Positions 1-10,795 are shown, numbered from the stretch's first letter. The stretch: DNA of 40,747 nt from Kordiimonadaceae bacterium (GCA_030148905.1 JASBSO010000070.1:1-40747), one strand, 5' to 3'. Notes: a model not told the origin generated them from the letters alone. Numbers and translations: made by a program.

Positions 1-2
1 TG

Positions 3-2396
3 GCCAAGTTTTTTGCCAATGACAATGCCGACACCCGCAAAAACAAAACCATGGGCTTGCTGCTGGCCTTGTCGAAGGACGACATCGACAGCGCCGATAC
101 GGTGGCCCGGCAATTGGTGACCGCCTCGGGCTTTGGCGAAAAAGAATTCAATGCCTATGTGTCGCTGGTCAAAACGGCTTTGAGAGAATGCCAAGTTGAC
201 GACGATGTCGCCGACGAGGCCGCCATGTCGCTGGAATTGGTGCGCGATGCCATTTTGTCTGCGTCCAAGGGGCTGACCAACGCGCAACAAAAACCGGGCC
301 AGCAATCGGGCGGCACCGCAGGCGGCAGCGAACCCAAGCGGGCCACCCAATCCATTCGTGTCAATGTGGAACTGCTGGAAGAGCTGATGACCATGGTGTC
401 AGAGCTTGTTCTGACCCGAAACCAGCTGTTGCAGATTGTCCGCAACATGGACAACACCGAACTGACGGTGCCGCTGCAGCGCCTGTCGCAGTGCACGACC
501 GAACTGCAAGAAAATGTGATGAAAACGCGCATGCAGCCGATCGGCAATGCCTGGGCCAAGCTGCCACGGATTGTGCGCGATTTGACGGTCGAACTGGATA
601 AGAAGATCGAGCTTGAAATGCGCGGTGCGGAAACCGAGCTTGACCGCCAGGTGTTGGAGCTGATCAAAGATCCGTTGACACATATGGTGCGCAACTCGGC
701 GGACCACGGCGTTGAAACCCCGGCCGAGCGCATGGCCGCGGGCAAACCTGAAACCGGCACGATCATTCTGAACGCCTATCATGAAGGCGGCCACATCATC
801 ATGGAAATCCGTGATGACGGGAAGGGCATTTCGGCGTCGAAACTGTCGAAGAAGATCATCGAAAAAGGCCTGGCGACCGAGGCTGAAGTTGCCGAGATGA
901 CCGACAACCAGATTCAACGCTTTATCTTCCACCCCGGTTTCTCGACCGCTGAACAGGTCACCAGCGTGTCCGGTCGCGGCGTTGGCATGGACGTTGTGCG
1001 CTCCAATATCGAAAAAATCGGTGGCACCATCGACATGAATTCGGTCGAGGGCAAGGGCACCGTTTTCCAAATTAAAATCCCGCTGACCCTGGCGATCGTT
1101 GCCGCGATGATTGTCGAGGCCTCGGGTGAACGCTACGCCATTCCACAGATCAGTGTGTTGGAGCTGGTGCGCGCCAGCACCGACAGCGAGCACCGGATTG
1201 AAACCATCAAAGACACGCCGGTGCTGCGTTTGCGGAACCGGTTGTTGCCGCTGATTTATCTCAATGAGGTGCTGGGCTTTACGTCGGCAGAAAACCGCGA
1301 TGACGAGTCCGGCTTTATTGTGGTGACCCAGGTGGGCACCTTCAATTTCGGGATCGTGGTCGATCAGGTGTTCGACACCGAGGAAATTGTGGTGAAACCG
1401 GTGGCGCCGCTGTTGAAAAGCCTGTCGGTCTATTCGGGCAATACCATTTTGGGGGATGGCAGCGTCATCATGATCCTTGACCCCAACGGTATCGCAGCGA
1501 TGACCAGCAATGCCGCAGGCGATCACGGACATGATGAGGCCGAGGCCGCAACCGAGCAGCGCCAGGCACGCGCCAACGATAAGGAAAGCATGTTGCTGTT
1601 CCGTGCAGGTGACGAAAGCCCCAAAGCGGTTCCGCTTGCGCTTGTTGCCCGACTTGAGGATATCGAGGTTGATCAGGTCGAGATCACCGACGACAAAACC
1701 ATGGTGCAATATCGCGGCAGCCTGATGCCGATCATTATGGCCGACCCGCAGATGAGCTTGCAGGAAAGCGGGCGTCAGCCGGTGCTGGTGTTCTCGGACC
1801 GCAATTATACCATGGGGCTGGCGGTGGACGAGATTCTCGACATTGTCGAAGAAGATCTCGATATCAAGCTGGCCTCGGACCAGCCGGGCGTTGTCGGCTC
1901 GGCGGTGATTGCCGGCAAGGCCAGCGAGGTGATCGACGTTGCGCATTATCTCAGCCTGGCCTTCAGCGACTGGCTGGGCAGCCGTGAACCCGACGACGAG
2001 GGCGTCGACGCGCGCGGCTACAGCCTGTTGTTGGTCGACGACAGCGACTTCTTCCGCAATATGCTGCGCCCGCTGCTCAGCGTTGCAGGCTATCAGGTGA
2101 CCGCCGTGTCATCGGCGTCGATGGCGCTCAACCTGCGCGAAGAAGGCGTGATGTTTGACGCCATCGTATCCGACATTGAAATGCCCGAAATGAACGGTTT
2201 TGAATTCGCCAAAGCGGTGAAATCAGGCGGCATATGGCAATCGACACCGCTGATTGCTCTGTCGGCGCTGGCAACCGAGCGCGATGTCAACCGCGGTCAC
2301 GAAGCCGGCTTTGATGATTATATCGCCAAGTTCGATAAAGAAACGCTGCTGCACAGCCTGTCTGTCCAGCTTAAAATCCAGGGAGACGCCGCATGA
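3..2396 (+). CDS. cheA: Hybrid chemotaxis histidine kinase CheA (5' end outside window) with C-terminal receiver domain
   Basis: Frame is open from the window start through ATG at 51. CheA dimerisation/HATPase motifs (NQLLQIVRNMD, HMVRNSADHGVE, DDGKGI, GRGVGMDVVRSNI), CheW-like regions, then a REC domain (LLLVDDSDFFRNML...IVSDIEMPEMNG). Confidence 0.95.
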   Translation, partial: AKFFANDNADTRKNKTMGLLLALSKDDIDSADTVARQLVTASGFGEKEFNAYVSLVKTALRECQVDDDVADEAAMSLELVRDAILSASKGLTNAQQKPGQQSGGTAGGSEPKRATQSIRVNVELLEELMTMVSELVLTRNQLLQIVRNMDNTELTVPLQRLSQCTTELQENVMKTRMQPIGNAWAKLPRIVRDLTVELDKKIELEMRGAETELDRQVLELIKDPLTHMVRNSADHGVETPAERMAAGKPETGTIILNAYHEGGHIIMEIRDDGKGISASKLSKKIIEKGLATEAEVAEMTDNQIQRFIFHPGFSTAEQVTSVSGRGVGMDVVRSNIEKIGGTIDMNSVEGKGTVFQIKIPLTLAIVAAMIVEASGERYAIPQISVLELVRASTDSEHRIETIKDTPVLRLRNRLLPLIYLNEVLGFTSAENRDDESGFIVVTQVGTFNFGIVVDQVFDTEEIVVKPVAPLLKSLSVYSGNTILGDGSVIMILDPNGIAAMTSNAAGDHGHDEAEAATEQRQARANDKESMLLFRAGDESPKAVPLALVARLEDIEVDQVEITDDKTMVQYRGSLMPIIMADPQMSLQESGRQPVLVFSDRNYTMGLAVDEILDIVEEDLDIKLASDQPGVVGSAVIAGKASEVIDVAHYLSLAFSDWLGSREPDDEGVDARGYSLLLVDDSDFFRNMLRPLLSVAGYQVTAVSSASMALNLREEGVMFDAIVSDIEMPEMNGFEFAKAVKSGGIWQSTPLIALSALATERDVNRGHEAGFDDYIAKFDKETLLHSLSVQLKIQGDAA

Positions 2397-2878
2397 GTAA
2401 CCTGATCACACGCGACGATTTCAGCCTGGTGGAAACCGGCAGCCAGGATTTTGTCACGGTCCTCTTGGACGGCCAGTTGCTGGGCATTCCGGTGTTGGCT
2501 GTGCACGACGTTCTGAACGCGCAGAAAATCACCAAAATCCCCTTGGCGCCGTCGTGGGTGTCGGGTGTTTTGAACCTGCGCGGACGGATTGTGACGGCCA
2601 TTGACCTCCGTCAACGTTTGGGTTTGGGCCCGCGCGAAGACGGCCAGGCCAGCATGTCGGTTGTGGTCGAACATAAGGGCGAGCCCTACAGCCTGCAAAT
2701 TGACAATGTCGGCGAGGTGTTGTCGCTTGAAGACCAGCTGTTTGAAAAAAATCCGGTGACGCTGGACGCTGTATGGCGCGATGTCAGCAAGGGCATTTAC
2801 CGCCTGGATAATCAGCTATTGGCCATTCTTGATGTCAACAAGTTGCTGGACTTTGACGACGCTTCAAAAGCAGCATAG
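2393..2878 (+). CDS. cheW: Chemotaxis coupling protein CheW
   Basis: CheW-fold signature (LLGIPVLAVHDVLNAQKITKIPLAPSWVSGVLNLRGRIVTAIDLRQRLG); 4-bp overlap with cheA stop. Confidence 0.95.
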   Translation: MSNLITRDDFSLVETGSQDFVTVLLDGQLLGIPVLAVHDVLNAQKITKIPLAPSWVSGVLNLRGRIVTAIDLRQRLGLGPREDGQASMSVVVEHKGEPYSLQIDNVGEVLSLEDQLFEKNPVTLDAVWRDVSKGIYRLDNQLLAILDVNKLLDFDDASKAA

Positions 2879-2951
2879 CGTAACACTTTAAGTTGAGTAT
2901 AGCGGGGGGCGTAATCATCGTGGCACATATTCTTTTATGCGGAGACTGGGG

Positions 2952-3317
2952 ATGAAAACATGTCTCGTGGTGGACGACTCTCGGGTGATCCGCAAAGTCG
3001 CACGGCGTATTTTGGAAGAACTGGATTTTGAGGTTGTCGAAGCCGTTGACGGTCAGGATGCGCTTGATGCGTGCGACCGCGACATGCCTGACGCTGTGCT
3101 TCTGGACTGGAACATGCCGGTCATGGACGGGCTGGAGTTTATGAAGCGCTTGCGCGCGCAAGAGGGGGTGGAACAGCCCATTGTTGTTTTCTGTACCACC
3201 GAAAACGATATGGCGCATATTCGCACCGCCATCGAGGCGGGTGCCAACGAATATATCATGAAGCCATTTGACCGCGAAATTATCGAGGCCAAGTTTGTTC
3301 AAGTTGGCCTGATCTAG
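2952..3317 (+). CDS. cheY: Chemotaxis response regulator CheY
   Basis: Single REC domain (CLVVDDSRVIRKVARRILEEL...AVLLDWNMPVMDG...FCTTEND...KPFDRE). Internal ATG at 2952 preferred over 2937. Confidence 0.93.
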   Translation: MKTCLVVDDSRVIRKVARRILEELDFEVVEAVDGQDALDACDRDMPDAVLLDWNMPVMDGLEFMKRLRAQEGVEQPIVVFCTTENDMAHIRTAIEAGANEYIMKPFDREIIEAKFVQVGLI

Positions 3318-3341
3318 GCACAGTCAAGGATTTCCCAACGC

Positions 3342-4658
3342 ATGTCATCGGCGCCCTCTGCCCAGCCCTCCAATGGAAATGGCCCGTTTCGGGTTATGGT
3401 CGTTGACGACAGCGCCATCATCCGTGGGTTTTTGTCGCGCTATTTGGGTGAAGACCCGGATATCGAGGTTGTAACCACGGCCAATAACGGCGTTGTCGCC
3501 CTGCGTCAGTTGTCACAACACGATATTGAAGCCGTCGTGCTCGATATCGAAATGCCGGAAATGGACGGTATGACCGCCCTGCCGCGCATGATCGATGCCC
3601 AACCCGACCTTGTGGTTGTGATGGCGTCCACGCTGACCCGGAAAAACGCGGAAATCAGCCTGAAAGCCCTGCAGATGGGGGCCGTTGATTATGTGCCCAA
3701 GCCCGAAACCGCGCGCAGTGTCAATGCGTCCATCGATTTCCGACGCGAGCTGGTGGACAAGGTCAAGGCCTGGGCGGGACGCCGCCGCACGAAGCGCGGT
3801 GAAGCCTTGCCGCCATCCGTGAACCGGCACTCGCTTGGCACCGGGCAATCGCGCATTTCGGGCGACCGCCCTGCGGCCGAGGGTTTTGTCTCGGCGGACC
3901 GTATGCGCCGACCCACGCCCAGCTTTACCGCATCTTCGGCCCGGGCCCCGGCGCCGGCGGCCGCGCCCGTTCGCGAGGTCAAGCCCGCAGAGCGGGCCCC
4001 GCAACCGGGCGCTCAGTCGGCTTCTCAGCCTGCGCCGCGCGCCAGAGCCGATATCAAGCTGGTCAAGGCGTCGGGATACCGCCCGAAGATCTTGGCGATT
4101 GGATCGTCAACCGGCGGGCCGCAAGCCTTGATGAAGTTTTTTGCGCAGTTCGAGCGTGCGCCCAAAGTGCCGATTTTGATCACCCAGCATATGCCCGCCA
4201 CGTTTACGGCGATTTTGGCCAATCACCTGGGACAGGCCACCGGTTGGCCCAGCCAGGAGGGCCAAAACGGCATGGCGGTGCAGCCGGGGCAGATTTATCT
4301 TGCCCCCGGAGGCAAGCACATGCTGCTGGAGGACAGCGGTGGCGGCCTGGAAATCCGGTTGGACGACGGCCCGCCGGAAAACTTTTGCAAGCCTGCGGTT
4401 GACCCGATGTTAAGAAGCGTCGCGAAACTTTTTGGACAGCATGCGTTTTGCACTATTCTGACCGGTATGGGACATGACGGGTTGAAGGGTGGTCGCGATC
4501 TTGTAAAAGCAGGCGGAACAGTGGTGGCTCAGGACGAAGCCTCCAGCGTGGTGTGGGGCATGCCGGGGGCCGTGGCAACGGCCGGGCTGTGCGCCGAGGT
4601 TTTGCCGCTTGATGACCTGGCCAAATATGTGGTTCGACGACTAGAAGGGACGATGTAA
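3342..4658 (+). CDS. cheB: Chemotaxis protein-glutamate methylesterase CheB
   Basis: REC domain plus CheB catalytic motifs (IGSSTGGPQALMKFF, ITQHMPATFT, LTGMGHDGLKG). Confidence 0.96.
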   Translation: MSSAPSAQPSNGNGPFRVMVVDDSAIIRGFLSRYLGEDPDIEVVTTANNGVVALRQLSQHDIEAVVLDIEMPEMDGMTALPRMIDAQPDLVVVMASTLTRKNAEISLKALQMGAVDYVPKPETARSVNASIDFRRELVDKVKAWAGRRRTKRGEALPPSVNRHSLGTGQSRISGDRPAAEGFVSADRMRRPTPSFTASSARAPAPAAAPVREVKPAERAPQPGAQSASQPAPRARADIKLVKASGYRPKILAIGSSTGGPQALMKFFAQFERAPKVPILITQHMPATFTAILANHLGQATGWPSQEGQNGMAVQPGQIYLAPGGKHMLLEDSGGGLEIRLDDGPPENFCKPAVDPMLRSVAKLFGQHAFCTILTGMGHDGLKGGRDLVKAGGTVVAQDEASSVVWGMPGAVATAGLCAEVLPLDDLAKYVVRRLEGTM

Positions 4659-5503
4659 TGCGGAGTGAGGATTTTAAGTTCATTTCGCAGTTGCTGCACG
4701 ACCGTTCGGGCCTGATGCTGACCGAGGACAAAGTCTATCTGCTTGAAAGTCGGTTGACACCGCTTGCCCGCAAACGCGGGTTGGACGGCCTGGAAAGCCT
4801 CATCCAAAAATTGAAATTGTCGCGCGACACCGCCCTGACCAATGATATTGTCGAGGCGATGACGACGAACGAGTCGTTCTTCTTCCGTGACAACACACCC
4901 TTTGATCTGTTCAAACAATATGTCCTGCCCGCCATGGAAAAAGGGCGCGGTTCAGGTAAGCGGCTGCGGATTTGGTGCGCGGCGGCCTCGACCGGGCAAG
5001 AGCCCTATTCGCTTGCCATCATTTTGCGCGAGGCGTGGCACAAATGGCGCGACTGGAATATCGAGATCATCGGCACCGATCTGTCGTCGCAAGTGCTCGA
5101 TAAGGCCGTTGAGGGCGTCTACAGCCAGTTTGAGGTGCAGCGCGGGCTGCCTATTCAGATGCTGATCAAATATTTTCAGCAGGAAGGTGATGTCTGGCGG
5201 CTCAACAATGACATTCGGTCGATGGTGAAGTTTCGTAAATTCAATCTGTTGGACAATTTCGCCGGGCTCGGCAAATTCGATGTGATTTTCTGCCGTAACG
5301 TGCTGATTTACTTTGACCAGCCCACCAAAAGCGGTGTGTTGAACCGGATGCGCAAAACCCTGTCGGACGATGGGGCATTGTTTTTGGGTGCCGCCGAAAC
5401 GGTGCTGGGCATTACCGATCAATTCAAACCGGTTACGGGCCAGCGCGGACTGTATGTGCCCACAGGCGGCAAATCAGAAGAGCTGATGGGATTGAACGGA
5501 TAA
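4658..5503 (+). CDS. cheR: Chemotaxis protein methyltransferase CheR
   Basis: CheR motifs (MTTNESFFFRDNTPFD, RIWCAAASTGQEPYSLAI, DVIFCRNVLIYFD); start overlaps cheB stop. Confidence 0.96.
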   Translation: MRSEDFKFISQLLHDRSGLMLTEDKVYLLESRLTPLARKRGLDGLESLIQKLKLSRDTALTNDIVEAMTTNESFFFRDNTPFDLFKQYVLPAMEKGRGSGKRLRIWCAAASTGQEPYSLAIILREAWHKWRDWNIEIIGTDLSSQVLDKAVEGVYSQFEVQRGLPIQMLIKYFQQEGDVWRLNNDIRSMVKFRKFNLLDNFAGLGKFDVIFCRNVLIYFDQPTKSGVLNRMRKTLSDDGALFLGAAETVLGITDQFKPVTGQRGLYVPTGGKSEELMGLNG

Positions 5504-5579
5504 AGCCTTGGAAAGTCTTGGAAAGCTTTGGGCAGACCAAAATGGCGGCCCATAGACGAATCTCGGTCAATCGACGCGG

Positions 5580-6281
5580 TTAGCTGGCGGCTTTTTTCGC
5601 CTCGCTGTCTGGTTCCACCAACATATAGCCCCGGCCCCAAACCGTTTCGATATAGTTTTCGCCGCCTGTTGCCTGCGACAGCTTTTTCCTGAGCTTGCAG
5701 ATAAACACATCAATAATTTTCAGCTCGGGCTCATCAATGCCACCGTACAGATGGTTGAGAAACATCTCTTTGGTCAGCGTCGTCCCCTTGCGCAGGCTTA
5801 AAAGTTCCAGCATCGCATATTCTTTGCCGGTCAGATGAATGCGGCTGCCGTCCACCTCAACAAGTTTGCTGTCCAGATTAACCGACAGTTGACCGGTGTT
5901 GATCACCGACTGCGAATGGCCTTTGGACCGGCGCACAATGGCGTGGATACGGGCGACCAATTCTTCCTTGTGGAAGGGTTTGGTCAGATAGTCATCGGCA
6001 CCAAAGCCCAGGCCTTTGACTTTGGACTGCATTTCCGACAGGCCCGACAAAATCAGGATCGGCGTACCGACCTTTGCCGACCGCAATTGCCGCAACACCT
6101 CATACCCGCTCATATCCGGTAGGTTCAGGTCAAGGAGAATGATGTCATAGTCATAGACCTTGCCAAGGTCGACGCCTTCCTCACCGAGGTCGGTGCTGTA
6201 CACATTGAAGCCTTCCGACTTCAACAACAGCTCAATGGTGCGGATCATTGTTGGGTCATCTTCGACCAAGAGCACGCGCAT
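5580..6281 (-). CDS. ctrA: Cell-cycle response regulator CtrA
   Basis: [85 protein letters not shown] and C-terminal [52 protein letters not shown] are typical of CtrA. Start set at the internal Met (6281). Confidence 0.96.
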   Translation of the reverse strand: MRVLLVEDDPTMIRTIELLLKSEGFNVYSTDLGEEGVDLGKVYDYDIILLDLNLPDMSGYEVLRQLRSAKVGTPILILSGLSEMQSKVKGLGFGADDYLTKPFHKEELVARIHAIVRRSKGHSQSVINTGQLSVNLDSKLVEVDGSRIHLTGKEYAMLELLSLRKGTTLTKEMFLNHLYGGIDEPELKIIDVFICKLRKKLSQATGGENYIETVWGRGYMLVEPDSEAKKAAS

Positions 6282-6463
6282 ATTCTCTCTCCGTGACCAT
6301 ATATTCAGACGCCCAACGCTTGTTGCACTGTTGCATTCGAGCGCGGGAATTGTCAATTGCTCAACCCCGTGAGGCGTGGCACCTTATAGGGGTTTCTACG
6401 ACCGATGTGTTGGCTTTGGACCACAGTGCCAAAGATGCAACATCACATGACAAGGACGTCACC

Positions 6464-7843
6464 ATGAGCGGCTTGCGCCCTCTCATACACGATATTTCAT
6501 CGATCCAGCCCGACGCGCGCCACGGCAAGGTGCGCGTGGTGCGCGGCCTGCTGATCGAGATTGTGGGGATCGAACCCTTTCTGGCCGTTGGGTCGCGATT
6601 GTCTGTCGCAACCCTCGACGGGCGCGACTTGCCGGTTGAAATTGTCGGCTTCAGCGAAACCGGCGCGCTGGCAATGCCTTATGGCTCGGTTGAAGGGGTC
6701 GGCGTCGGTGCCAGGGCGACGCTGTTGTCTCGCCACGGGGCCGTGTATCCGGACCGGTCCTGGCTGGGGCGGGTGGTCAATGCGTTTGGCGAGCCGATCG
6801 ACGGCAAAGGCCCTATTCGCCAATCCAGCGAGGCCCGGCTTCTGCGCGCCGACCCACTGGCTGCACATGAACGCCAGCGCGTTGGCCCGCGCCTCGACAT
6901 GGGCGTGCGCGCGCTCAATACTTTTGCCACCATGTGCCGCGGCCAGCGCATGGGGATTTTTGCGGGCTCTGGGGTTGGCAAGTCGGTTTTGATGTCGATG
7001 GTCGCGCGCTATTCCAGCGCCGATGTCAACATCATCGGCCTGGTGGGCGAGCGCGGCCGCGAGGTGAAGGAATTTCTTGAGGACGACCTCGGCCCCGAGG
7101 GGCTGGCGCGGTCTGTTGTGGTTGTGGCCACCTCGGACGAAAGCGCATTGATGCGCCGCCAGGCCGGATATCTGACCGTAACACTGGCGGAATATTTTCG
7201 CGATCAGGGGGCCGAGGTGATCTGTTTGATGGACAGCGTCACGCGCTTTGCCATGGCCCAGCGCGAGATCGGCCTGGCCGGGGGCGAACCCCCAACAACC
7301 AAAGGCTATACGCCGACGGTGTTTACCGAATTGCCGCGCCTGTTGGAACGCGCAGGCCCAGGCCGGCAGGGTAGCGGCAACATCACCGGTCTGTTTACCG
7401 TGCTGGTCGAGGGCGACGATCATAACGAGCCGGTGGCCGACGCCGTGCGCGGTATTTTGGACGGCCATGTGGTGATGGAGCGGTCGATCGCCGAGCGCGG
7501 GCGTTATCCCTCGATCAATGTATTGCGGTCGGTGTCGCGGACCATGCCGGACTGTCACGGGGACGGCGAAAATGCCCTGATTCGCGAGGCACGGCGGTTC
7601 ATGTCCACATACAGCGATATGGAGGAAATGATCAGGCTGGGGGCCTACCGCCCGGGCACCAACCCCGAGGTTGACGCCGCTATCCAATATCATCCCAAAT
7701 TCGAGGCGTTTTTGAGCCAGCACAAAAGCGAGCGCACCTCTATCGAGGATGGGTTCAAGCAGCTGTATAGCGATTTGGCGACAGGGCCCGCCGACCTGGG
7801 CTCGGTGACGATGCCAACATCTGATACGCCCGGTGGTGACTAA
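6464..7843 (+). CDS. fliI: Flagellar export ATPase FliI
   Basis: Walker [48 protein letters not shown]. Start at 6464 inferred ([11 protein letters not shown]); the listed ORF runs further upstream. Confidence 0.94.
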   Translation: MSGLRPLIHDISSIQPDARHGKVRVVRGLLIEIVGIEPFLAVGSRLSVATLDGRDLPVEIVGFSETGALAMPYGSVEGVGVGARATLLSRHGAVYPDRSWLGRVVNAFGEPIDGKGPIRQSSEARLLRADPLAAHERQRVGPRLDMGVRALNTFATMCRGQRMGIFAGSGVGKSVLMSMVARYSSADVNIIGLVGERGREVKEFLEDDLGPEGLARSVVVVATSDESALMRRQAGYLTVTLAEYFRDQGAEVICLMDSVTRFAMAQREIGLAGGEPPTTKGYTPTVFTELPRLLERAGPGRQGSGNITGLFTVLVEGDDHNEPVADAVRGILDGHVVMERSIAERGRYPSINVLRSVSRTMPDCHGDGENALIREARRFMSTYSDMEEMIRLGAYRPGTNPEVDAAIQYHPKFEAFLSQHKSERTSIEDGFKQLYSDLATGPADLGSVTMPTSDTPGGD

Positions 7844-7846
7844 GCT

Positions 7847-8251
7847 ATGGCGCGCCTGAAAGGTTTGATCAAATATCACCAATGGCAGGTGGACGAAAAA
7901 CGCCGTGATCTGGCCCGCCTCGAGGGGGAGCTTGCAACGCTGATCCATCATATCGAGCAGTTGGACATCGAAGAGGCGCGCGAAATTCGATTGGCCAAAT
8001 CAAAAGAATCGCTGGAAATTTTGGGCCGCTACCGGCTTGCGGTCGAGGCGAAGCGCAAAACCCTGCTGGCAGAGCGTGCCAAAAAGGAAAGCGAGTGCGA
8101 GGCCCAGCGTGATAAGGTGGCAGCGGCGTTCAAGGAATTGAAAAGCTTTGAGATTGCCCAACAGCAAGCCGACGCCCGCGAAGCCAAAGAGCAAGCGCGA
8201 CGCGAACAGGCCGCCCTCGACGAACAGGCGCTTCGGCAAAGTCAGAATTAA
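7847..8251 (+). CDS. fliJ: Flagellar export chaperone FliJ-like
   Basis: Short, charged coiled-coil protein immediately after fliI; position and composition typical of FliJ. Confidence 0.8.
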   Translation: MARLKGLIKYHQWQVDEKRRDLARLEGELATLIHHIEQLDIEEAREIRLAKSKESLEILGRYRLAVEAKRKTLLAERAKKESECEAQRDKVAAAFKELKSFEIAQQQADAREAKEQARREQAALDEQALRQSQN

Positions 8252-8357
8252 GCAAACCGGCGCGGGTCTTGCTTAAAGGATATTAAATTAAGGATATCAA
8301 ACCTAGAGGGTCTCAAAGGGTTTATCCCTTCGCGAAGTCGACAAAGGACATGCGATC

Positions 8358-9770
8358 ATGAATCAACTCAAGGCGGGGGATATGATCCCCGATACGCTTG
8401 ATGAAACGCTAACGGCCAAATTGCAGGGCTGGGATGCTCAGCATCACTTGCACCCGTTTACCGACACGCAAACCCTGACCAAAGCACCGCCTTTTTTGAT
8501 CGACAGGGCCGAGGGCTGTTATATCTCGGGGGCGGGGTTCCGCATTTTGGATGCCATGGCAGGGCTTGGCTGCGTCAACATCGGCTATGGCCGCGCCGAC
8601 ATGGCGGAAACCGCCCGCGCCGTGACCGAACGCATGACCTATTATCACAATTTTGCCGCTGTTGCGCACCCATACGGTGCTGCGCTCGCCGGCACCATTG
8701 CCGACAAGGCGGGCATGGGCCAGGCGCGGGTATTTTTCGGCAATTCAGGCTCGGAAGCCAATGAAACGCTGGTCAAGCTTGCCTGGGCCTATTGGCGGAT
8801 CAAGGGCAAGCCTGAAAAGCGTATGATCATCACCCGCGACTATGCCTATCACGGCAGCGGTATTTTCTCGGCCGCGCTCAACGGCAATCGCAGCATGATC
8901 GACAATTTTGGCCTTGAGCATCCCGATATCGCCCACGGTCCTGCGCCCTATTGGTTCCGCTGCAGCGAGGGCATGGCCCCGCCCGAATTTGGTGAGGCCG
9001 CTGCCGACGCCATTGGCGCTAAAATCGACGCGGTCGGCGCCGACAAGGTAGCAGCGGTCATCGCCGAGCCGATCCAGGGCACCGCCGGAGCCATCATCCC
9101 GCCCAAAACCTATTGGCCGCGCCTGGAGACCATTTGTCGCGAAAAGGGCGTATTGTTGATCTCGGACGAGGTGGTCACCGGTTTTGGCCGCACGGGGCAC
9201 TGGTTTGCCAAGGATGCCTTTGGCTATACACCCGATATGATGACCCTAGCCAAGGGGCTGTCGTCAGCCTATGCGCCGATCTCGGCTGCGGTGATCAGCG
9301 GCGAAATTGCCGAGGTGCTGCACGGCGAAATGGGCCTATTCCAGCACGGTTATACCACCAGCGCGCACCCGGTGTCGGCGGCATTGGCGCTGAAAAATAT
9401 CGACATTCTGGAATCGGAAGGCCTGGTCAACCGCATTCGCAGCGACATCGGTCCTTATTTTGAAACCGCCATGCGGCGCCTGGAAATGCACCCCCTTGTC
9501 GGCGAGGTGCGGGTGATGGGCTTGATGTGCGGGATCGAAATTGCCAAGGATAGGCGTGCGCGCACGCAGTATCCGGCAGAGTTTTTGGTGGACGAGCATA
9601 TCAGCAATGCGTGTCTGCGGCGCGGGGTGATCTTGCGCGCGGTCGGCAATGCGCTGGTCTTGTGCCCGCCCTTCATCATCAAACAAAAAGAGGTGGACAC
9701 GATCGCGGCTGCGCTCAAAGAGGCGCTGGACGAAATTTACGCCGCGCTGAAAGAGCAGGGCTACGCCTGA
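8358..9770 (+). CDS. Class III (omega) aminotransferase
   Basis: PLP-dependent fold signatures (FFGNSGSEANETLVKLAW, YHGSGIFSAALNG, ISDEVVTGFGRTGHWFA, TLAKGLSSAYAPISA). Confidence 0.92.
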   Translation: MNQLKAGDMIPDTLDETLTAKLQGWDAQHHLHPFTDTQTLTKAPPFLIDRAEGCYISGAGFRILDAMAGLGCVNIGYGRADMAETARAVTERMTYYHNFAAVAHPYGAALAGTIADKAGMGQARVFFGNSGSEANETLVKLAWAYWRIKGKPEKRMIITRDYAYHGSGIFSAALNGNRSMIDNFGLEHPDIAHGPAPYWFRCSEGMAPPEFGEAAADAIGAKIDAVGADKVAAVIAEPIQGTAGAIIPPKTYWPRLETICREKGVLLISDEVVTGFGRTGHWFAKDAFGYTPDMMTLAKGLSSAYAPISAAVISGEIAEVLHGEMGLFQHGYTTSAHPVSAALALKNIDILESEGLVNRIRSDIGPYFETAMRRLEMHPLVGEVRVMGLMCGIEIAKDRRARTQYPAEFLVDEHISNACLRRGVILRAVGNALVLCPPFIIKQKEVDTIAAALKEALDEIYAALKEQGYA

Positions 9771-9802
9771 TCGCATCTGGCCTTGATGACGTTTGGCGGT
9801 GA

Positions 9803-10756
9803 TCACACCTGACCCGGTTCGGGCCGTTTCAGCGGCAGGTCGGGTTCGGCTTGCGGCACGGGTGTTTTGTCACCTTCTGGTGCACGCTGGCGGCTGCGGA
9901 TCATCATGATATTGCCGATCAGGATCAGCGCCAGACCGGCAGCCCCCATCACGGTCCATTCAAAGCCCTCGAACAGCGTCGAAATAATCAGCGCCACAAC
10001 GGGCGTCAGCACCGCCATATAGGCACTGCGTGCCACGCCCCAGGTGGCGATCAGCCACATATAGACGGTAAAGGCGGCAACGGTACCAAAGACCGATAAA
10101 TACAGCAGTGACCCGACATATTGCATCGAGGTGTCAAACACCGGCGCACCGCTGACAATAAGGGCAATACCGGCGTTAAAGGCGGTGCCGTACAGCATGC
10201 CCCAGCCATTGGCGACCAGCAGCGGCATTGATGCCATGCTGCGGGTGGCGGCCATGGTGTTGCCAAATGACGCACAAATGGTCGCGGCAACGCCGTATCC
10301 CAACCCGATCAGCGTTGCATCGCCCAGCGACAGCGAGCCCACTTCTTCGGCAAATACCAGAATGAGCCCAATGATGCCCAACACCGAGGCGACCAGCACA
10401 CTGGCCTGAATGGTGGTGCCCAGAAAAAACCGCGCGTTTAAAATATTCAGGATCGTCAGCAGCGAAAATGCCACCGCCACCAGCCCCGAGGTCAGATACT
10501 GGGTGCTGCCATAGATCAGGATATAGTTGGTGGAAAACATAAACAGCCCGATCACCGCCACCGTCAGGTGCTGGCGCGCGGTGAGGCGCAGCGAATGGCC
10601 GCGCAGACCACTGAGCGCAAACAGCAGCACCGACGCCAGGGCAAAGCGGTACGCCACCGACCATTCTTTGGGCACAACGCCCAATTGAAGCGCGACAAAA
10701 TACCATGTCGAGCCCCAAATCAGGACACAGATCAGAAAACCCAAAGGACGGGGCAT
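9803..10756 (-). CDS. EamA/DMT-family transporter
   Basis: About ten hydrophobic segments; N-terminal FLICVLIWGSTWYFVALQLGVVP typical of EamA proteins. Confidence 0.88.
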   Translation of the reverse strand: MPRPLGFLICVLIWGSTWYFVALQLGVVPKEWSVAYRFALASVLLFALSGLRGHSLRLTARQHLTVAVIGLFMFSTNYILIYGSTQYLTSGLVAVAFSLLTILNILNARFFLGTTIQASVLVASVLGIIGLILVFAEEVGSLSLGDATLIGLGYGVAATICASFGNTMAATRSMASMPLLVANGWGMLYGTAFNAGIALIVSGAPVFDTSMQYVGSLLYLSVFGTVAAFTVYMWLIATWGVARSAYMAVLTPVVALIISTLFEGFEWTVMGAAGLALILIGNIMMIRSRQRAPEGDKTPVPQAEPDLPLKRPEPGQV

Positions 10757-10795
10757 CGCGCGGCTCCAACTGCGAAACAGAGCGCCGACTATAGG

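Noticed and set aside
399-1946. 515-aa minus-strand ORF opposite cheA
   Set aside because: Low-complexity His/Arg/Gly-rich translation typical of a shadow ORF in high-GC DNA; the plus strand clearly encodes CheA.
5504-5540. Repeated CTTGGAAAG units after cheR
   Set aside because: Only two short copies; too small to distinguish from chance.
6360-6400. TGGCACCTTATAGGGG as a possible sigma-54 -24/-12 promoter for fliI
   Set aside because: The -24-like TGGCAC is present but there is no TTGC-type -12 element at the right spacing.
6497-7951. 484-aa minus-strand ORF opposite fliI
   Set aside because: Shadow ORF; composition is His/Gln/Arg-rich and the opposite strand encodes FliI.
8270-8300. TTAA clusters (TTAAAGGATATTAAATTAAGG) as a possible CtrA box upstream of the aminotransferase
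   Set aside because: The spacing is TTAA-N6-TTAA, not the canonical N7, and the downstream gene is not an obvious CtrA target; not strong enough to report.
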